Positions 25,429-35,037 of a stretch of DNA of 64,000 bases are shown piece by piece (position 1 is the first letter of the stretch; every line of letters starts with the position of its first letter). The stretch is from Verrucomicrobiota bacterium (GTDB taxonomy: Bacteria; Verrucomicrobiota; Verrucomicrobiia; Opitutales; UBA953): the NCBI GenBank assembly GCA_030834165.1, contig JAURFU010000004.1, forward strand, positions 1-64,000. Reading direction: 5' to 3'. The notes under the pieces were generated by a model, which saw nothing but the letters and a program-made list of their open reading frames with translations, had not been told where the DNA came from and did not search any database. The translations under genes were made by a program, and so were the position numbers.

Positions 25429-26271
25429 ATGTCCGACCCTCCCTATCATCTCGCCGAGCGAGGGGTAGGCGTCGGCGTCCTGAGCGCGCAGGAAGTCGCC
25501 GCCGGCCTCGCCACCGGCCGTCTTGCCGCGACGACGCTTTCGTGGCGCGAAGGCGAGGCCGCCTGGGTGACGCTGGCGATGCGTCCCGAATTCGTGGCCG
25601 CGGTCGGCGCCTTCCGCACGCTCGTGCCTCCGCCGGCGCTCGCTTTCGAGGCGTCGGTGAAAGCATGGCCCGGTTGGTCGGCTTGGGCGCAGACGATGCG
25701 CGCTATCTGGCGCGCACCTCGCAGCGCGCTCCGCTCTCCGGCTGAAACCGCCGTCCGTGGTCGCTCCGTCGCGTGGTTGCTCGTCGCCGCTTTCCTGGTC
25801 GCCCCGTTCCTTTACGCGCAGCTGGCTTATACGGGTGGAGTGGCGTCCGAAATCCTTCTCTGGTCCGCCTCGGATAATCCAGTGGTTCCGCCCGCCAGGC
25901 TGGACCTCGGACGTTTCGCCACGTTCCTCGTGGGGTTCCCTCTCGCCATGCCCGCCGCGGCCTTCGGCGGCGCATGCCTCATGCATGCCGTGCTCGTCAT
26001 GTTCGGCGGAGGCAAGGCGGGCCTGCGGGTGACCTTCCGGGTCGTGGCCTACGTGGTCGGCGCGATGCTCATGCCTGCGATCCTCCCTTGCGGGTGGATG
26101 CTCGCCCCTCTGCTGACCTTCGCCTACTTGTCGTTGGCTCTTCCGACGGCCCACCGCGAGGCCGCTTGGATGTCCGTCCTGGCCTTGGCGGTCGCGGGCT
26201 TCGGGGCTGGTTGCGTGGCCGTGGCCTTCATGGCCCTGGCCGTCTGGCCCTTCTTCCGGCCGATGGGCTGA
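25429..26271 (+). CDS. GYF_2-domain membrane protein, copy 1
   Basis: The 280-residue protein starts 13 bases after tRNA-Arg. The N-terminal 50 residues form a GYF_2 (DUF4339) domain, with the pattern LSAQEVAAGLATGRL followed by SWREGEAAWV. The C-terminal part has about five membrane segments from residue 105 on. It is the most divergent of three tandem paralogs at 25429-28071. GYF_2 domains are thought to bind short peptides or act as adaptors. The membrane part has no recognised function. Confidence 0.8.
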   Translation: MSDPPYHLAERGVGVGVLSAQEVAAGLATGRLAATTLSWREGEAAWVTLAMRPEFVAAVGAFRTLVPPPALAFEASVKAWPGWSAWAQTMRAIWRAPRSALRSPAETAVRGRSVAWLLVAAFLVAPFLYAQLAYTGGVASEILLWSASDNPVVPPARLDLGRFATFLVGFPLAMPAAAFGGACLMHAVLVMFGGGKAGLRVTFRVVAYVVGAMLMPAILPCGWMLAPLLTFAYLSLALPTAHREAAWMSVLALAVAGFGAGCVAVAFMALAVWPFFRPMG

Positions 26272-26318
26272 GCGGGCCTAGGCTTGCGAGGGCCTCGGTC
26301 ACGCCTATCAAAAAGGAC

Positions 26319-27167
26319 ATGCAGATCCACGTCGCTCGTCAGCAACAGCAGCTCGGGGTCTTCGCCCCGGAGGAGATCCTGGCCGGGCTTTCCTCCGGAC
26401 GCTTCCATGCCACCGACCTCGCCTGGCGCGAGGGGATGTCCGCTTGGACGCCGCTCGGCGACTGGCCTGAGTTCCGTGGCGCGGGCGCGCCGCCTTCGCC
26501 TTCCGGTCAGGCTCAACCTGCGGACGCACCCGCCATGCCCTCCTGGGAGCGTGGCGCCTCGTTGGCGAACTTCGTCGCGACGATCAAGGAAGTCGCGCTC
26601 GATCCGGTCCGGACGTTCGCGAACTTGCGCGAGGGCGGTTACGCCCGCCCGATCTCCTTCACCTATTGGTCGCTGCTCCCGGCCTGGCTTTGCGGCAGCC
26701 TGCTTTACGGCGCGCTCTTCGGCATCATGGCGGCGGGTGCGGCCAACCTGCCCGGCGGCGACAACGATCCTTTCGCGGCTTGGATCGCCGGCGTCGGTCC
26801 GCTTGTCGCGGCCTTGGCGATCTCCGCCGGCCTGGCGGTCATCTTCCTCTTCGTGCCGCTCTTCAATTTCGTCGGCGCCGCGGTCACGCACCTGCTCCTG
26901 CTGCCTTGGGGCCCCTCCGGAGGCTTCGCGCAGACCTATCGGGCCAACGCCTATGCCTATGGCGCCTTCATGCCGTTCGCCTTCGTGCCCTGCCTCAACT
27001 ACGTGGCGATGCCCTGGCAGCTCGTCGCGGCCATCATCGCGCACGCGCAGGTGCACCGCATCGCCTGGTGGAAGGTCGGGATCTCCCTCGTCGTGATTCC
27101 CTGCCTCTGCGCCTGCGGCATCTACGCGATGCTGTTCGCGGCGATCGCCAAAGGTTTCGCCGGCTGA
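26319..27167 (+). CDS. GYF_2-domain membrane protein, copy 2
   Basis: The ATG at 26319 gives 282 residues. A longer frame from 25974 overlaps copy 1 and is rejected, because the GYF_2 domain starts exactly at this ATG (MQIHVARQQQQLGVFAPEE) and AAAAGG lies just before it. Residues 1-50 are the GYF_2 domain with LAWREGMSAWTPLGDWPEF. After a Pro/Ala linker there are about five membrane segments (from about 110). A 72-base part of the domain is almost identical to copy 3, so the two copies are recent or under gene conversion. Confidence 0.8.
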   Translation: MQIHVARQQQQLGVFAPEEILAGLSSGRFHATDLAWREGMSAWTPLGDWPEFRGAGAPPSPSGQAQPADAPAMPSWERGASLANFVATIKEVALDPVRTFANLREGGYARPISFTYWSLLPAWLCGSLLYGALFGIMAAGAANLPGGDNDPFAAWIAGVGPLVAALAISAGLAVIFLFVPLFNFVGAAVTHLLLLPWGPSGGFAQTYRANAYAYGAFMPFAFVPCLNYVAMPWQLVAAIIAHAQVHRIAWWKVGISLVVIPCLCACGIYAMLFAAIAKGFAG

Positions 27168-27174
27168 CCCTTTT

Positions 27175-28071
27175 ATGCAGATCCATATCGCCCGCAATTC
27201 CGTCCAGCTCGGTGTCTTCGCTTCCGAAGACGTCGTTGCCGGGCTTTCCTCCGGACGCTTCCATGCCATCGACCTCGCCTGGCGCGAGGGGATGTCCGCT
27301 TGGACGCCGTTGGGCGACTGGCCGGAGTTCCGCGGCGCCGGCGCCCCGTCGTCGCCGGGCGTCTCCGTCGCGGCGCCGCCGGTGGCCTCATCCGTGCCCT
27401 GGGAACAGGGCAAGTCGCCCGGTTCTTTCTTCGCGACGATCAAGATGGCGGTCGCGCATCCGTCCGCGCTCGCTTCCGGACGCTTCTCCTTCGGGGACTG
27501 GCTTACCTTCTGCTACGTTGGCGTGCTGTTTTCCCTGCCGTTCCAGTTGTTCGCCCTGCTGGCTTTCGGCGACAAGAACACCCAGGTCGGTGAGGCCCTC
27601 CTGAGCCTGGATATCCCCCAGCTGCGCGCCTTCGCCGAGCAGATGACGCAGGCTAAGCCCCCGCCCGTCGCCTTCACGCTCATCGGCGCCGTCATCGGGC
27701 TCGCCTTCGCTCCGCTCAGCTACGCTTTCATGGGCGTGCTGCATTGGCTGGGCCAGCGTGTCTTCCGTTACCCGGTCGCGCTCGAACGCACGGTCTCGGC
27801 CTCCGTCCTGGCGACGGCGGCGCTGATCGTCCTGACGGCTCCGCTGCAGCTCCTCGGCTTCAGCTTCGTCACGCAGATGGTCGTCAGCTTCGTGCTCCTC
27901 ATCCCCGTCTGCGTCGTCTATTACCGCGCCCTCGGCGCCGCCACCGGCATCGCTCCGTGGGCCCAGTTCGGCATCTCCTGCTTCGTGTGGTTCGTGCTGT
28001 GCGGTTGCTGTTGTTTCCTGCCGGCCATGGTGCTCGCGGGGCTTCGGCCGCTTAATGCCTCCGCCGGCTGA
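27175..28071 (+). CDS. GYF_2-domain membrane protein, copy 3
   Basis: The 298-residue protein starts seven bases after copy 2. It has the GYF_2 domain (1-50, with VVAGLSSGRF and LAWREGMSAWTPLG) and a linker, then about five membrane segments from residue 105. It keeps a nearly identical adaptor domain with copy 2, while the membrane part differs clearly. The three genes and the following DUF2752 gene are tightly packed and probably form one operon. Confidence 0.8.
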   Translation: MQIHIARNSVQLGVFASEDVVAGLSSGRFHAIDLAWREGMSAWTPLGDWPEFRGAGAPSSPGVSVAAPPVASSVPWEQGKSPGSFFATIKMAVAHPSALASGRFSFGDWLTFCYVGVLFSLPFQLFALLAFGDKNTQVGEALLSLDIPQLRAFAEQMTQAKPPPVAFTLIGAVIGLAFAPLSYAFMGVLHWLGQRVFRYPVALERTVSASVLATAALIVLTAPLQLLGFSFVTQMVVSFVLLIPVCVVYYRALGAATGIAPWAQFGISCFVWFVLCGCCCFLPAMVLAGLRPLNASAG

Positions 28072-28074
28072 TCC

Positions 28075-28497
28075 GTGCTCCGGGCGATCCGCAGACCAGC
28101 CTATCCGGGGGAGCTCAATCACGAGCTCGTCTGGCCGGCTGCTTTCTTGTCCGGCGCGGTCTTCGCCTGGGTTTGGTTCCTGTCCGGGCTGCAGTTGCCG
28201 CAGTGCGTGTTCATCCGTCTGACCGGGCTGCCCTGCCTGGGCTGCGGAGGCACGCGCTGCGCCCGGAATCTGGTGAACTTCGATTTCGCCCAGGCCTTCC
28301 TCTATCACCCCGTCTTCTTCCTCGTCGTCCTGCTGGCGGCCCTCTGGACGGCCTACGCGGCGGTCTTCTGGATCCGCCGGGACACGCTGCGGCTCCGTTT
28401 CCACGTCGAGCCCGCGCAAGCGAAACGTGTCCGCGTGGGATTCGTCCTCCTGCTCGCGGCGCACTGGGCCTGGCAGTGCTATTACCTGACGCGCTGA
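28075..28497 (+). CDS. DUF2752 family membrane protein
   Basis: The 140-residue protein starts at a GTG three bases after copy 3. It has three membrane segments (about 20-40, 72-92 and 118-135) and the family's cysteine-rich motif LPCLGCGGTRCARNL in the first loop. DUF2752 proteins are often encoded near GYF_2 or TM2-domain proteins. Their function is unknown. The next gene begins one base after its stop. Confidence 0.85.
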   Translation: MLRAIRRPAYPGELNHELVWPAAFLSGAVFAWVWFLSGLQLPQCVFIRLTGLPCLGCGGTRCARNLVNFDFAQAFLYHPVFFLVVLLAALWTAYAAVFWIRRDTLRLRFHVEPAQAKRVRVGFVLLLAAHWAWQCYYLTR

Positions 28498-28498
28498 C

Positions 28499-29446
28499 AT
28501 GATCCGGAACCTGCTCCGTTTCCTCGGCTGGGTGTGCCTGCTCGTCCTGCTCGTCTCGGGCGTCCTCGCGTTGGTCTATCTCCTCTCGGAGCGCGCCCAG
28601 AAGGTGGCCATCGAGCAGCGCGTGCTCGACGCGGTGGACGCCGTCCGCGAAGACGGCACGACCCCGCGTAGCGTCGTCGACGCCTTGGACCGGCTCGCCG
28701 ACCAGACCGTCGCGGTGCGCGGCGACGTCGTGCTGGCGCCGCCTCCCGAACCGTCGGCGACGGCGCCTTACGGCGAGCCCGCCGATCGCTGCGGCCTGAA
28801 GCGCCTCGTGAACCGCGGCTACTCCGTCGGCTACGACGACGCCCTGCCGGCGCCGCGTTGGTCTTCCTACCGCGTCTTTCCTTGCAAGGACGTCCAACTC
28901 GAGCGTCCGTCGTCCTTCAGGTCCGATCCGCGGACCTCGGCGCGCGTGACGACTTCGGAATACGTCCGCTCCGGCTACGACCGCGGTCACCTCGCGCCGA
29001 ACTACGCGATTTCGGTCTGCTACGGCGAGGAGGCCCAGAAGGAGACCTTCCTGCTCAGCAACATCGTCCCGCAGCTGCACGCGCTCAACGCCGGCCTCTG
29101 GAAGGACATGGAGCAGCGCATCATGAAACGCTACGTCGGGCGCTACGGCACCGTCTGGGTGCAGGTCGGCCCCGTGTTCGCTTCGCCGTCGACGCAGAAA
29201 GTCGGCCGGATCCCCGTGCCGGTCTCCTTCTGGATGGTGATCTCGGATTACGACGAAGCCGTCGGGGGCGTGCGCGCGATCGCCTACCTCGTCCCGCACG
29301 AGGAGAAGTGGCGCGACGCCGAGCTCACGCGCTATGTCGTCAGCATCCGCCGCCTCGAGGAGCTCACCGGGCTCGATTTCTTCCCGCAGCTGCCGCGGCC
29401 GACGCAGGACCGGCTCGAATCAACGCCTGCGCCGCGCGCCTGGTGA
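28499..29446 (+). CDS. Membrane-anchored or exported DNA/RNA non-specific endonuclease
   Basis: The 315-residue protein has an N-terminal hydrophobic segment (about 5-29), a spacer, and an NUC (NucA/Serratia-type) nuclease domain. The catalytic DRGH motif is at 161-164 in SGYDRGHLAPNYA, and the conserved Asn is in LLSNIVPQ. Such enzymes cleave DNA and RNA outside the cytoplasm using magnesium. The hydrophobic segment could be a signal anchor or a cleaved signal. The gene ends inside the end of convergent prmB (27-bp overlap). Confidence 0.9.
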   Translation: MIRNLLRFLGWVCLLVLLVSGVLALVYLLSERAQKVAIEQRVLDAVDAVREDGTTPRSVVDALDRLADQTVAVRGDVVLAPPPEPSATAPYGEPADRCGLKRLVNRGYSVGYDDALPAPRWSSYRVFPCKDVQLERPSSFRSDPRTSARVTTSEYVRSGYDRGHLAPNYAISVCYGEEAQKETFLLSNIVPQLHALNAGLWKDMEQRIMKRYVGRYGTVWVQVGPVFASPSTQKVGRIPVPVSFWMVISDYDEAVGGVRAIAYLVPHEEKWRDAELTRYVVSIRRLEELTGLDFFPQLPRPTQDRLESTPAPRAW

Positions 29447-30370
29447 CGGCAGTTCGCGGCGGAGGTCGGCGGCGTGGAGGAGGCAGACGCAATCCGAACC
29501 GTCGGCCGTCGGCAGCCACAGGATCGGCAGCTTCGGCCAGGCCTGGTGCATCGCCTTCTGCAGTCCGCCGACCTCGATCACGAGGACGCCGTGCGGCTTC
29601 AGCGCTTCGCACGCCTGCGCGAGCAGCTTGCGGATCACGTCGAGGCCGTCCTTGCCGGAGACCAGCGAGCCCCTCGGCTCCTTCTTGAATTCGGCCGGCA
29701 GGCGTCGGTAGATGCCTTCCGGTTCGTAGGGAGGGTTGCTGAGGATGAGGTCGAACTTCGGCCCCTTGGTCAGCGCCGTCATCGTGTCGGTCTCGTGCAG
29801 CGTGATGCGCTTGGCGAGCTTGTGGTCGGCGACGTTGAGCTCGGCGACCTCGAGGGCCTGCGCCGAAAGGTCGGTCGCCTGCACGTGCGCCTTCGGGAAG
29901 CGCTTGGCGAGCAGGATGGCGAGGCAGCCGGAGCCCGTGCAGACGTCGGCGACGTCGGTGACCTGCGCGACGGGCGGCAGCCACCGCGGGATGGCCTCGG
30001 GGATGAGTTCGACGAAATAGGAGCGCGGGATGATCACGCGCTCGTCGACGCGGAAGCGGAGGCCGCCGAGCCAGGCCTCGCCGACGAGGTAGCCGGTGGG
30101 CACGCGTTCGAAGACGCGGCGCTCGACGAGCGTGAGGAACGCGGCCTTCTCCTTGGCCGTCAGGGCGCGTTCGAAGCAGGAGGGCAGCCGCTCCCAGGCG
30201 AGGCCGGTGGCGTGGCCCATGAGGGTCAGCGACTCCTCTTCGGCGTTCACGAAGCCCTGGCCGTGGGCGACGCCGGCCGACTTGAAGAGCCGGTTGGCGT
30301 GGCGTAAACAATCACCGCCCGTTCTGAGGCGGGCGGTGGCGGCGGGGGTCGGGCGCTGCGGGGCGCTCAT
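29420..30370 (-). CDS. prmB: Ribosomal protein L3 glutamine methyltransferase
   Basis: The 316-residue protein is an N5-glutamine methyltransferase. It has the SAM-binding motif DVCTGSGCLAI (142-152), the catalytic NPPYEP (212-217), and the N-terminal helical domain with VPTGYLVGEAWLGGLRF. Sequence around IIPRSYFVELI and the spacing favour PrmB (L3) over PrmC (release factors), though the distinction is by pattern only. It follows accC on the minus strand with an 18-base gap. The C-terminus ends in a basic RRR tail and overlaps the convergent nuclease gene. Confidence 0.85.
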   Translation of the reverse strand: MSAPQRPTPAATARLRTGGDCLRHANRLFKSAGVAHGQGFVNAEEESLTLMGHATGLAWERLPSCFERALTAKEKAAFLTLVERRVFERVPTGYLVGEAWLGGLRFRVDERVIIPRSYFVELIPEAIPRWLPPVAQVTDVADVCTGSGCLAILLAKRFPKAHVQATDLSAQALEVAELNVADHKLAKRITLHETDTMTALTKGPKFDLILSNPPYEPEGIYRRLPAEFKKEPRGSLVSGKDGLDVIRKLLAQACEALKPHGVLVIEVGGLQKAMHQAWPKLPILWLPTADGSDCVCLLHAADLRRELPSPGARRRR

Positions 30371-30388
30371 CGTCGGCGGCAGGGCCGC

Positions 30389-31765
<1,377 letters not shown>

Positions 31766-31781
31766 GCTCGGGGGACCGTGC

Positions 31782-32255
31782 TCAGCTGACCTTCACGCGG
31801 AAGAGCGGCTGGCCGAATTCGACCGAGGTGCCGTTGGCGACGAGGCACTCGACGACCGTACCGGCGATCTCCGACTGGATCTCGTTCATGACCTTCATGG
31901 CCTCGATGATGCAGACGACGGAGTCGGCCTTGATCGGGGAGCCCACGGTCACGAACGGGGGGTTGTCGGGGGACGGGGTGGCGTAATAGGTGCCAACCAT
32001 CGGTGAGGTGATCAGCTTGATGCTGGGGTCCGCGGCGGCGGGGGCGGCCGGGGCCGGGGCCGGTGCTACGGGGGCAGGGGCAGCCGCCACGGGGGCGGGG
32101 GCGGAGGCCACAGGGGCCATCGGGGCGGCGACTGGGGCACGACCGGGCAGGTCGCGCTTGATGCGCAGCTTGAAGTCCTGGTCCTGGATCTCGAACTCGG
32201 AAAGGTCCGACTTCTTCATCAAATCCACGACTTGTTTAATCTTAATAAGGTCCAA
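31782..32255 (-). CDS. accB: Acetyl-CoA carboxylase biotin carboxyl carrier protein
   Basis: The 157-residue carrier protein has a Pro/Ala linker (about 45-80) and a C-terminal biotinyl domain with the biotinylated lysine K121 in [12 protein letters not shown]. It starts at a TTG (32253-32255). This start is set by a strong Shine-Dalgarno sequence, GGAGGA on the minus strand, seven bases upstream. That is unusual here, because most genes in the window lack one. A TTG start plus a nearby palindrome suggests controlled expression. Confidence 0.93.
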   Translation of the reverse strand: MDLIKIKQVVDLMKKSDLSEFEIQDQDFKLRIKRDLPGRAPVAAPMAPVASAPAPVAAAPAPVAPAPAPAAPAAADPSIKLITSPMVGTYYATPSPDNPPFVTVGSPIKADSVVCIIEAMKVMNEIQSEIAGTVVECLVANGTSVEFGQPLFRVKVS

Positions 32256-32262
32256 GGTAATG

Positions 32263-32268
32263 TCCTCC
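32263..32268 (-). promoter_or_regulatory. Strong Shine-Dalgarno site deciding the TTG start of accB
   Basis: On the minus strand GGAGGA lies seven bases before TTG, the first codon of accB. No ATG or GTG is available in frame nearby. It is one of few clear Shine-Dalgarno sites in the window. Confidence 0.7.
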
Positions 32269-32286
32269 GTGAGGGGGTGCCCTTCT

Positions 32287-32303
32287 CTGATACAGGGTAT
32301 CAG
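32287..32303. promoter_or_regulatory. Palindrome upstream of accB
   Basis: CTGATA (32287-32292) and TATCAG (32298-32303) form a perfect 6-bp inverted repeat around CAGGG, extendable by pairs that include G-U. It lies 32-48 bases before the accB start and 17 beyond the stop of the upstream gene. It could be an operator for the fatty-acid genes or a weak hairpin ending the upstream transcript. No T run follows on the minus strand. Confidence 0.4.
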
Positions 32304-32319
32304 GGGGGCAAATCAACCC

Positions 32320-35037
32320 TCATTCCAGAGCCCCCCGGGGTATCTTTCCTAAGTCTTTGTCGTTCTTTGGCTTGACGATATCCTTGAGGGTGGGGAGCGC
32401 TCGAGTCTCGGGCTTCGAGAGTGGCCCATGGAGTTTGATTTTGGTGAGGCTGACCAAGGCGCGGTTCAAATTGATGATATCTATGGGGTTGAAACCCTCT
32501 TTCCGGGGTAGCGAAAGGTCCCCGACGAATTCTAGGGTCATTCCCTTGAGGTCGATTTCACCCCCTAAATCCAGCCTGGCCTGAGGTCCGGTGATGGTCA
32601 TGTCCGGGAAATAAGCCCGGCCGTCCAGACAGCCGAAGGTGCCCGCCGCCCGGTCCAGTTCGTAGGTCGTCGCCCCGACGCCGACGGCCTCGAGCACGCC
32701 GGAAATCCCTCCCAGCAGGCGGACTTTCTTCAGGTCGGGATCTTGCAAGGAGTAAGTGCCGATCCCGCGGAGCTCCCGGGGCGCCTCTAGGTCGATGCGT
32801 CCCTTGAAGCCCAGGTCCAGCCGGCCACGTCCGTCTTTCTGGTCGGCGGGCTTCGCGCCCGGCTCGCCTATGTCGCTCATGATTCTTCCCACCTGCGCGG
32901 GATCGCAGTCCTTCAACGTCAGCGTGACGTCCGTCTGCCGCAGAGGATCGCCGTCGAGCCGGAGTTCGGCTTCGCCGTCGGCCAGCCCGAGCTTCGCGTC
33001 GACGCGCATGCCCCCCGTCTTGCTTTGGGTCGACACCTTCAGTCCGTTTCCGGCGACGCCCCACGCGCGGAACGCGCCGTCGGCTTCGATCGTCGTCCGG
33101 ATGTCGAGGCCTTTTTCCAGCGGAGCAAGTTCGAGCGCGAAGCGGCGGCCGCGGGGCAGCTCGAGCCCGCGGAGCGCGTCGCCGAAAGCCTTGCCGGCGC
33201 AACGCGCGGCGACCCAAGGCTGCAGGTCGCCCGAAGCCTTCACCACCGGTCCGGCGAGCACGCCGGCCCGCGACCAATCCCACGTGGCCGACCCTTCCAC
33301 TTCGCCGTCCTCGGCGGAGAGGCCTCCCTGCAGCCGATGCAGGCCGATCAGGGTGCGCTTTTCGTCCGCGTCGACGGTGACTTCCACGCGTCGGAACGGA
33401 GCACCCATGAAATCAAAGCCCCGCATCAGCACGCGTCCCTTGGTACGGCTCGTCCGCGCGCCCCATCGGCCTTGCACTTCGATGAAGGCGTAGGGATTTT
33501 CCTGCACGAGGAACGTTCGCCACAGGTCGATCCACCAGCCGCCCAGCACGCGGTCGAGGCTCGCCGGCGCGAGGTCGCCTTGAAGCGTCAGCCGGAAGGG
33601 GCCGCCTTCCTTCAAGGCGCAGTCCGCTTCGCCGGTGACGGAGGCGAGGCGAAGGTCGCGCAACTGCAGCGGTTGTTCGCCGCGGTCGGGTGAGAGGTCG
33701 AAGCGGGTGCGCAGCGGCAGGTCGCGCCCGGGGCTGATCGCTTCGGCGGAGAGACCGAGTCCCCGGAAGCCGGAAAGCCCGGCTTCGCCGCTTGCCTGCC
33801 GCAGGCTTCCGTCCGGCTTCAGGACGATCTCGCCATCGCGCAGCAGCAGGTCGCCGCGCAGGTCGATCCCGACGGCCGGCATCACCGGCGCGACCGCAGG
33901 ATGCGTCACGACTTCGGCGCCGGAGATCAGGGCGTGTTCGATGAGGATGCGGCGGTCTCCGTCGGCCGTCGCCTGCGCCCGGCCGCGCAAGGAGGAGGCG
34001 GCGGTGTGGGCTTGGAAGGCGAGCGTCCACGGCGCCGTCGCTTTCGCGCGCCCTCCGCTGAGCCTCACCTGTCGCAGGTGCGTCCCGCCGAGACGCACGT
34101 CCGAGAGCTCGGCCTCGGCCTGGAGCGCGCCTTCGAGCCCTTCGCCCTTCGCGCGTAGGCTCAGCCGGTCGGCCGTCAACGTCGCGCCGTCGCGCCAGGC
34201 GGTCGTCTCCGCCTCGCCAGCGGCCTTCCATTCGCGCAGGGCGCCGTCGGCCGCGAAACGCGCGTCGGCGCGCAGGCGCAGCCCGCGCAGGCTGACGCGC
34301 CCGATCTGTTCGCCGGATTCTTCGCCCAGCAGGGCCTGGGCGGAAAGTTCGGCGGTGCCGTCGTTTCGGCCCGAACAACGCACGCTCACGGTCGCTCCGC
34401 CCGAGCCTTCGGCCGCGGTGACCGCGGTGTCGAGGGCGCCGAGGAGGCCGGCGAGGCGGCGAGAGAGGGGCGCGTCGGACGCAGGCGCGGGACCCGCGCG
34501 GAGCAGGCCGGCCGGCAGTTCGCCGCTCACGTGGCAGGTGATCTTGCCCGACCTGACCTGCGCGACGCGGAGGCTGACCCAGCGGCCTTCCTTGGCGACT
34601 TCGACCGTGAGGTCATCGACGAGTCGGCGCCGCCGGCCGTCGTGCGCGACCGAAGCCGGACACCACAGGCGTCCGCCGTTCAGGCGTAGGCGCGTCGGCT
34701 CGATCTCGCCGGCGAGCAGGCGGGCGGGCTGCAGCGCGACCTCCGCGCGGGTCGCGGCGAAGACTTCGCCGGTCAGTCCCGGGAACGAGACCGCGACGTC
34801 ATCCGCCGCGAGCGTGAGGTCGGGAAGGATCCACAAGGCGCGCGCACGGAAGTCGACGCCTTGGGCGGCGAGCCGTTCGGTGACGGCTTCCGCGACGAAG
34901 TCGGGCAGGCGGACCGGGCCGTCATGGTCCGCGAGCCAGGCCAGTCCGAGCTGGACGGGCAGGAGAAGCAAAAGGCAGGTGTTCGCCAGCCCGCGCAAGA
35001 AGCGACGCAACGGTGAGCTGCCGGGCTGCGCTTTCAT
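32320..35037 (-). CDS. Large AsmA-like membrane-anchored protein
   Basis: The 905-residue protein has one N-terminal membrane segment (about 10-33, LANTCLLLLLPVQLGLAWLA), followed by a long beta-rich periplasmic body with repeated strand patterns. The C-terminal region (about 700-870), with YSLQDPDLKKVRLLGGISGVLEAVGVG (split: YSLQDPDLKKVRLLGG and ISGVLEAVGVG) and the strand DLGGEIDLKGMTLEFVGDL, is typical of AsmA/TamB/YhdP-like proteins. These bridge-like proteins are linked to lipid transport between membranes. It overlaps the upstream DUF4340 gene by 4 bases and ends a five-gene block that starts with an ABC ATPase. Confidence 0.8.
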   Translation of the reverse strand: MKAQPGSSPLRRFLRGLANTCLLLLLPVQLGLAWLADHDGPVRLPDFVAEAVTERLAAQGVDFRARALWILPDLTLAADDVAVSFPGLTGEVFAATRAEVALQPARLLAGEIEPTRLRLNGGRLWCPASVAHDGRRRRLVDDLTVEVAKEGRWVSLRVAQVRSGKITCHVSGELPAGLLRAGPAPASDAPLSRRLAGLLGALDTAVTAAEGSGGATVSVRCSGRNDGTAELSAQALLGEESGEQIGRVSLRGLRLRADARFAADGALREWKAAGEAETTAWRDGATLTADRLSLRAKGEGLEGALQAEAELSDVRLGGTHLRQVRLSGGRAKATAPWTLAFQAHTAASSLRGRAQATADGDRRILIEHALISGAEVVTHPAVAPVMPAVGIDLRGDLLLRDGEIVLKPDGSLRQASGEAGLSGFRGLGLSAEAISPGRDLPLRTRFDLSPDRGEQPLQLRDLRLASVTGEADCALKEGGPFRLTLQGDLAPASLDRVLGGWWIDLWRTFLVQENPYAFIEVQGRWGARTSRTKGRVLMRGFDFMGAPFRRVEVTVDADEKRTLIGLHRLQGGLSAEDGEVEGSATWDWSRAGVLAGPVVKASGDLQPWVAARCAGKAFGDALRGLELPRGRRFALELAPLEKGLDIRTTIEADGAFRAWGVAGNGLKVSTQSKTGGMRVDAKLGLADGEAELRLDGDPLRQTDVTLTLKDCDPAQVGRIMSDIGEPGAKPADQKDGRGRLDLGFKGRIDLEAPRELRGIGTYSLQDPDLKKVRLLGGISGVLEAVGVGATTYELDRAAGTFGCLDGRAYFPDMTITGPQARLDLGGEIDLKGMTLEFVGDLSLPRKEGFNPIDIINLNRALVSLTKIKLHGPLSKPETRALPTLKDIVKPKNDKDLGKIPRGALE

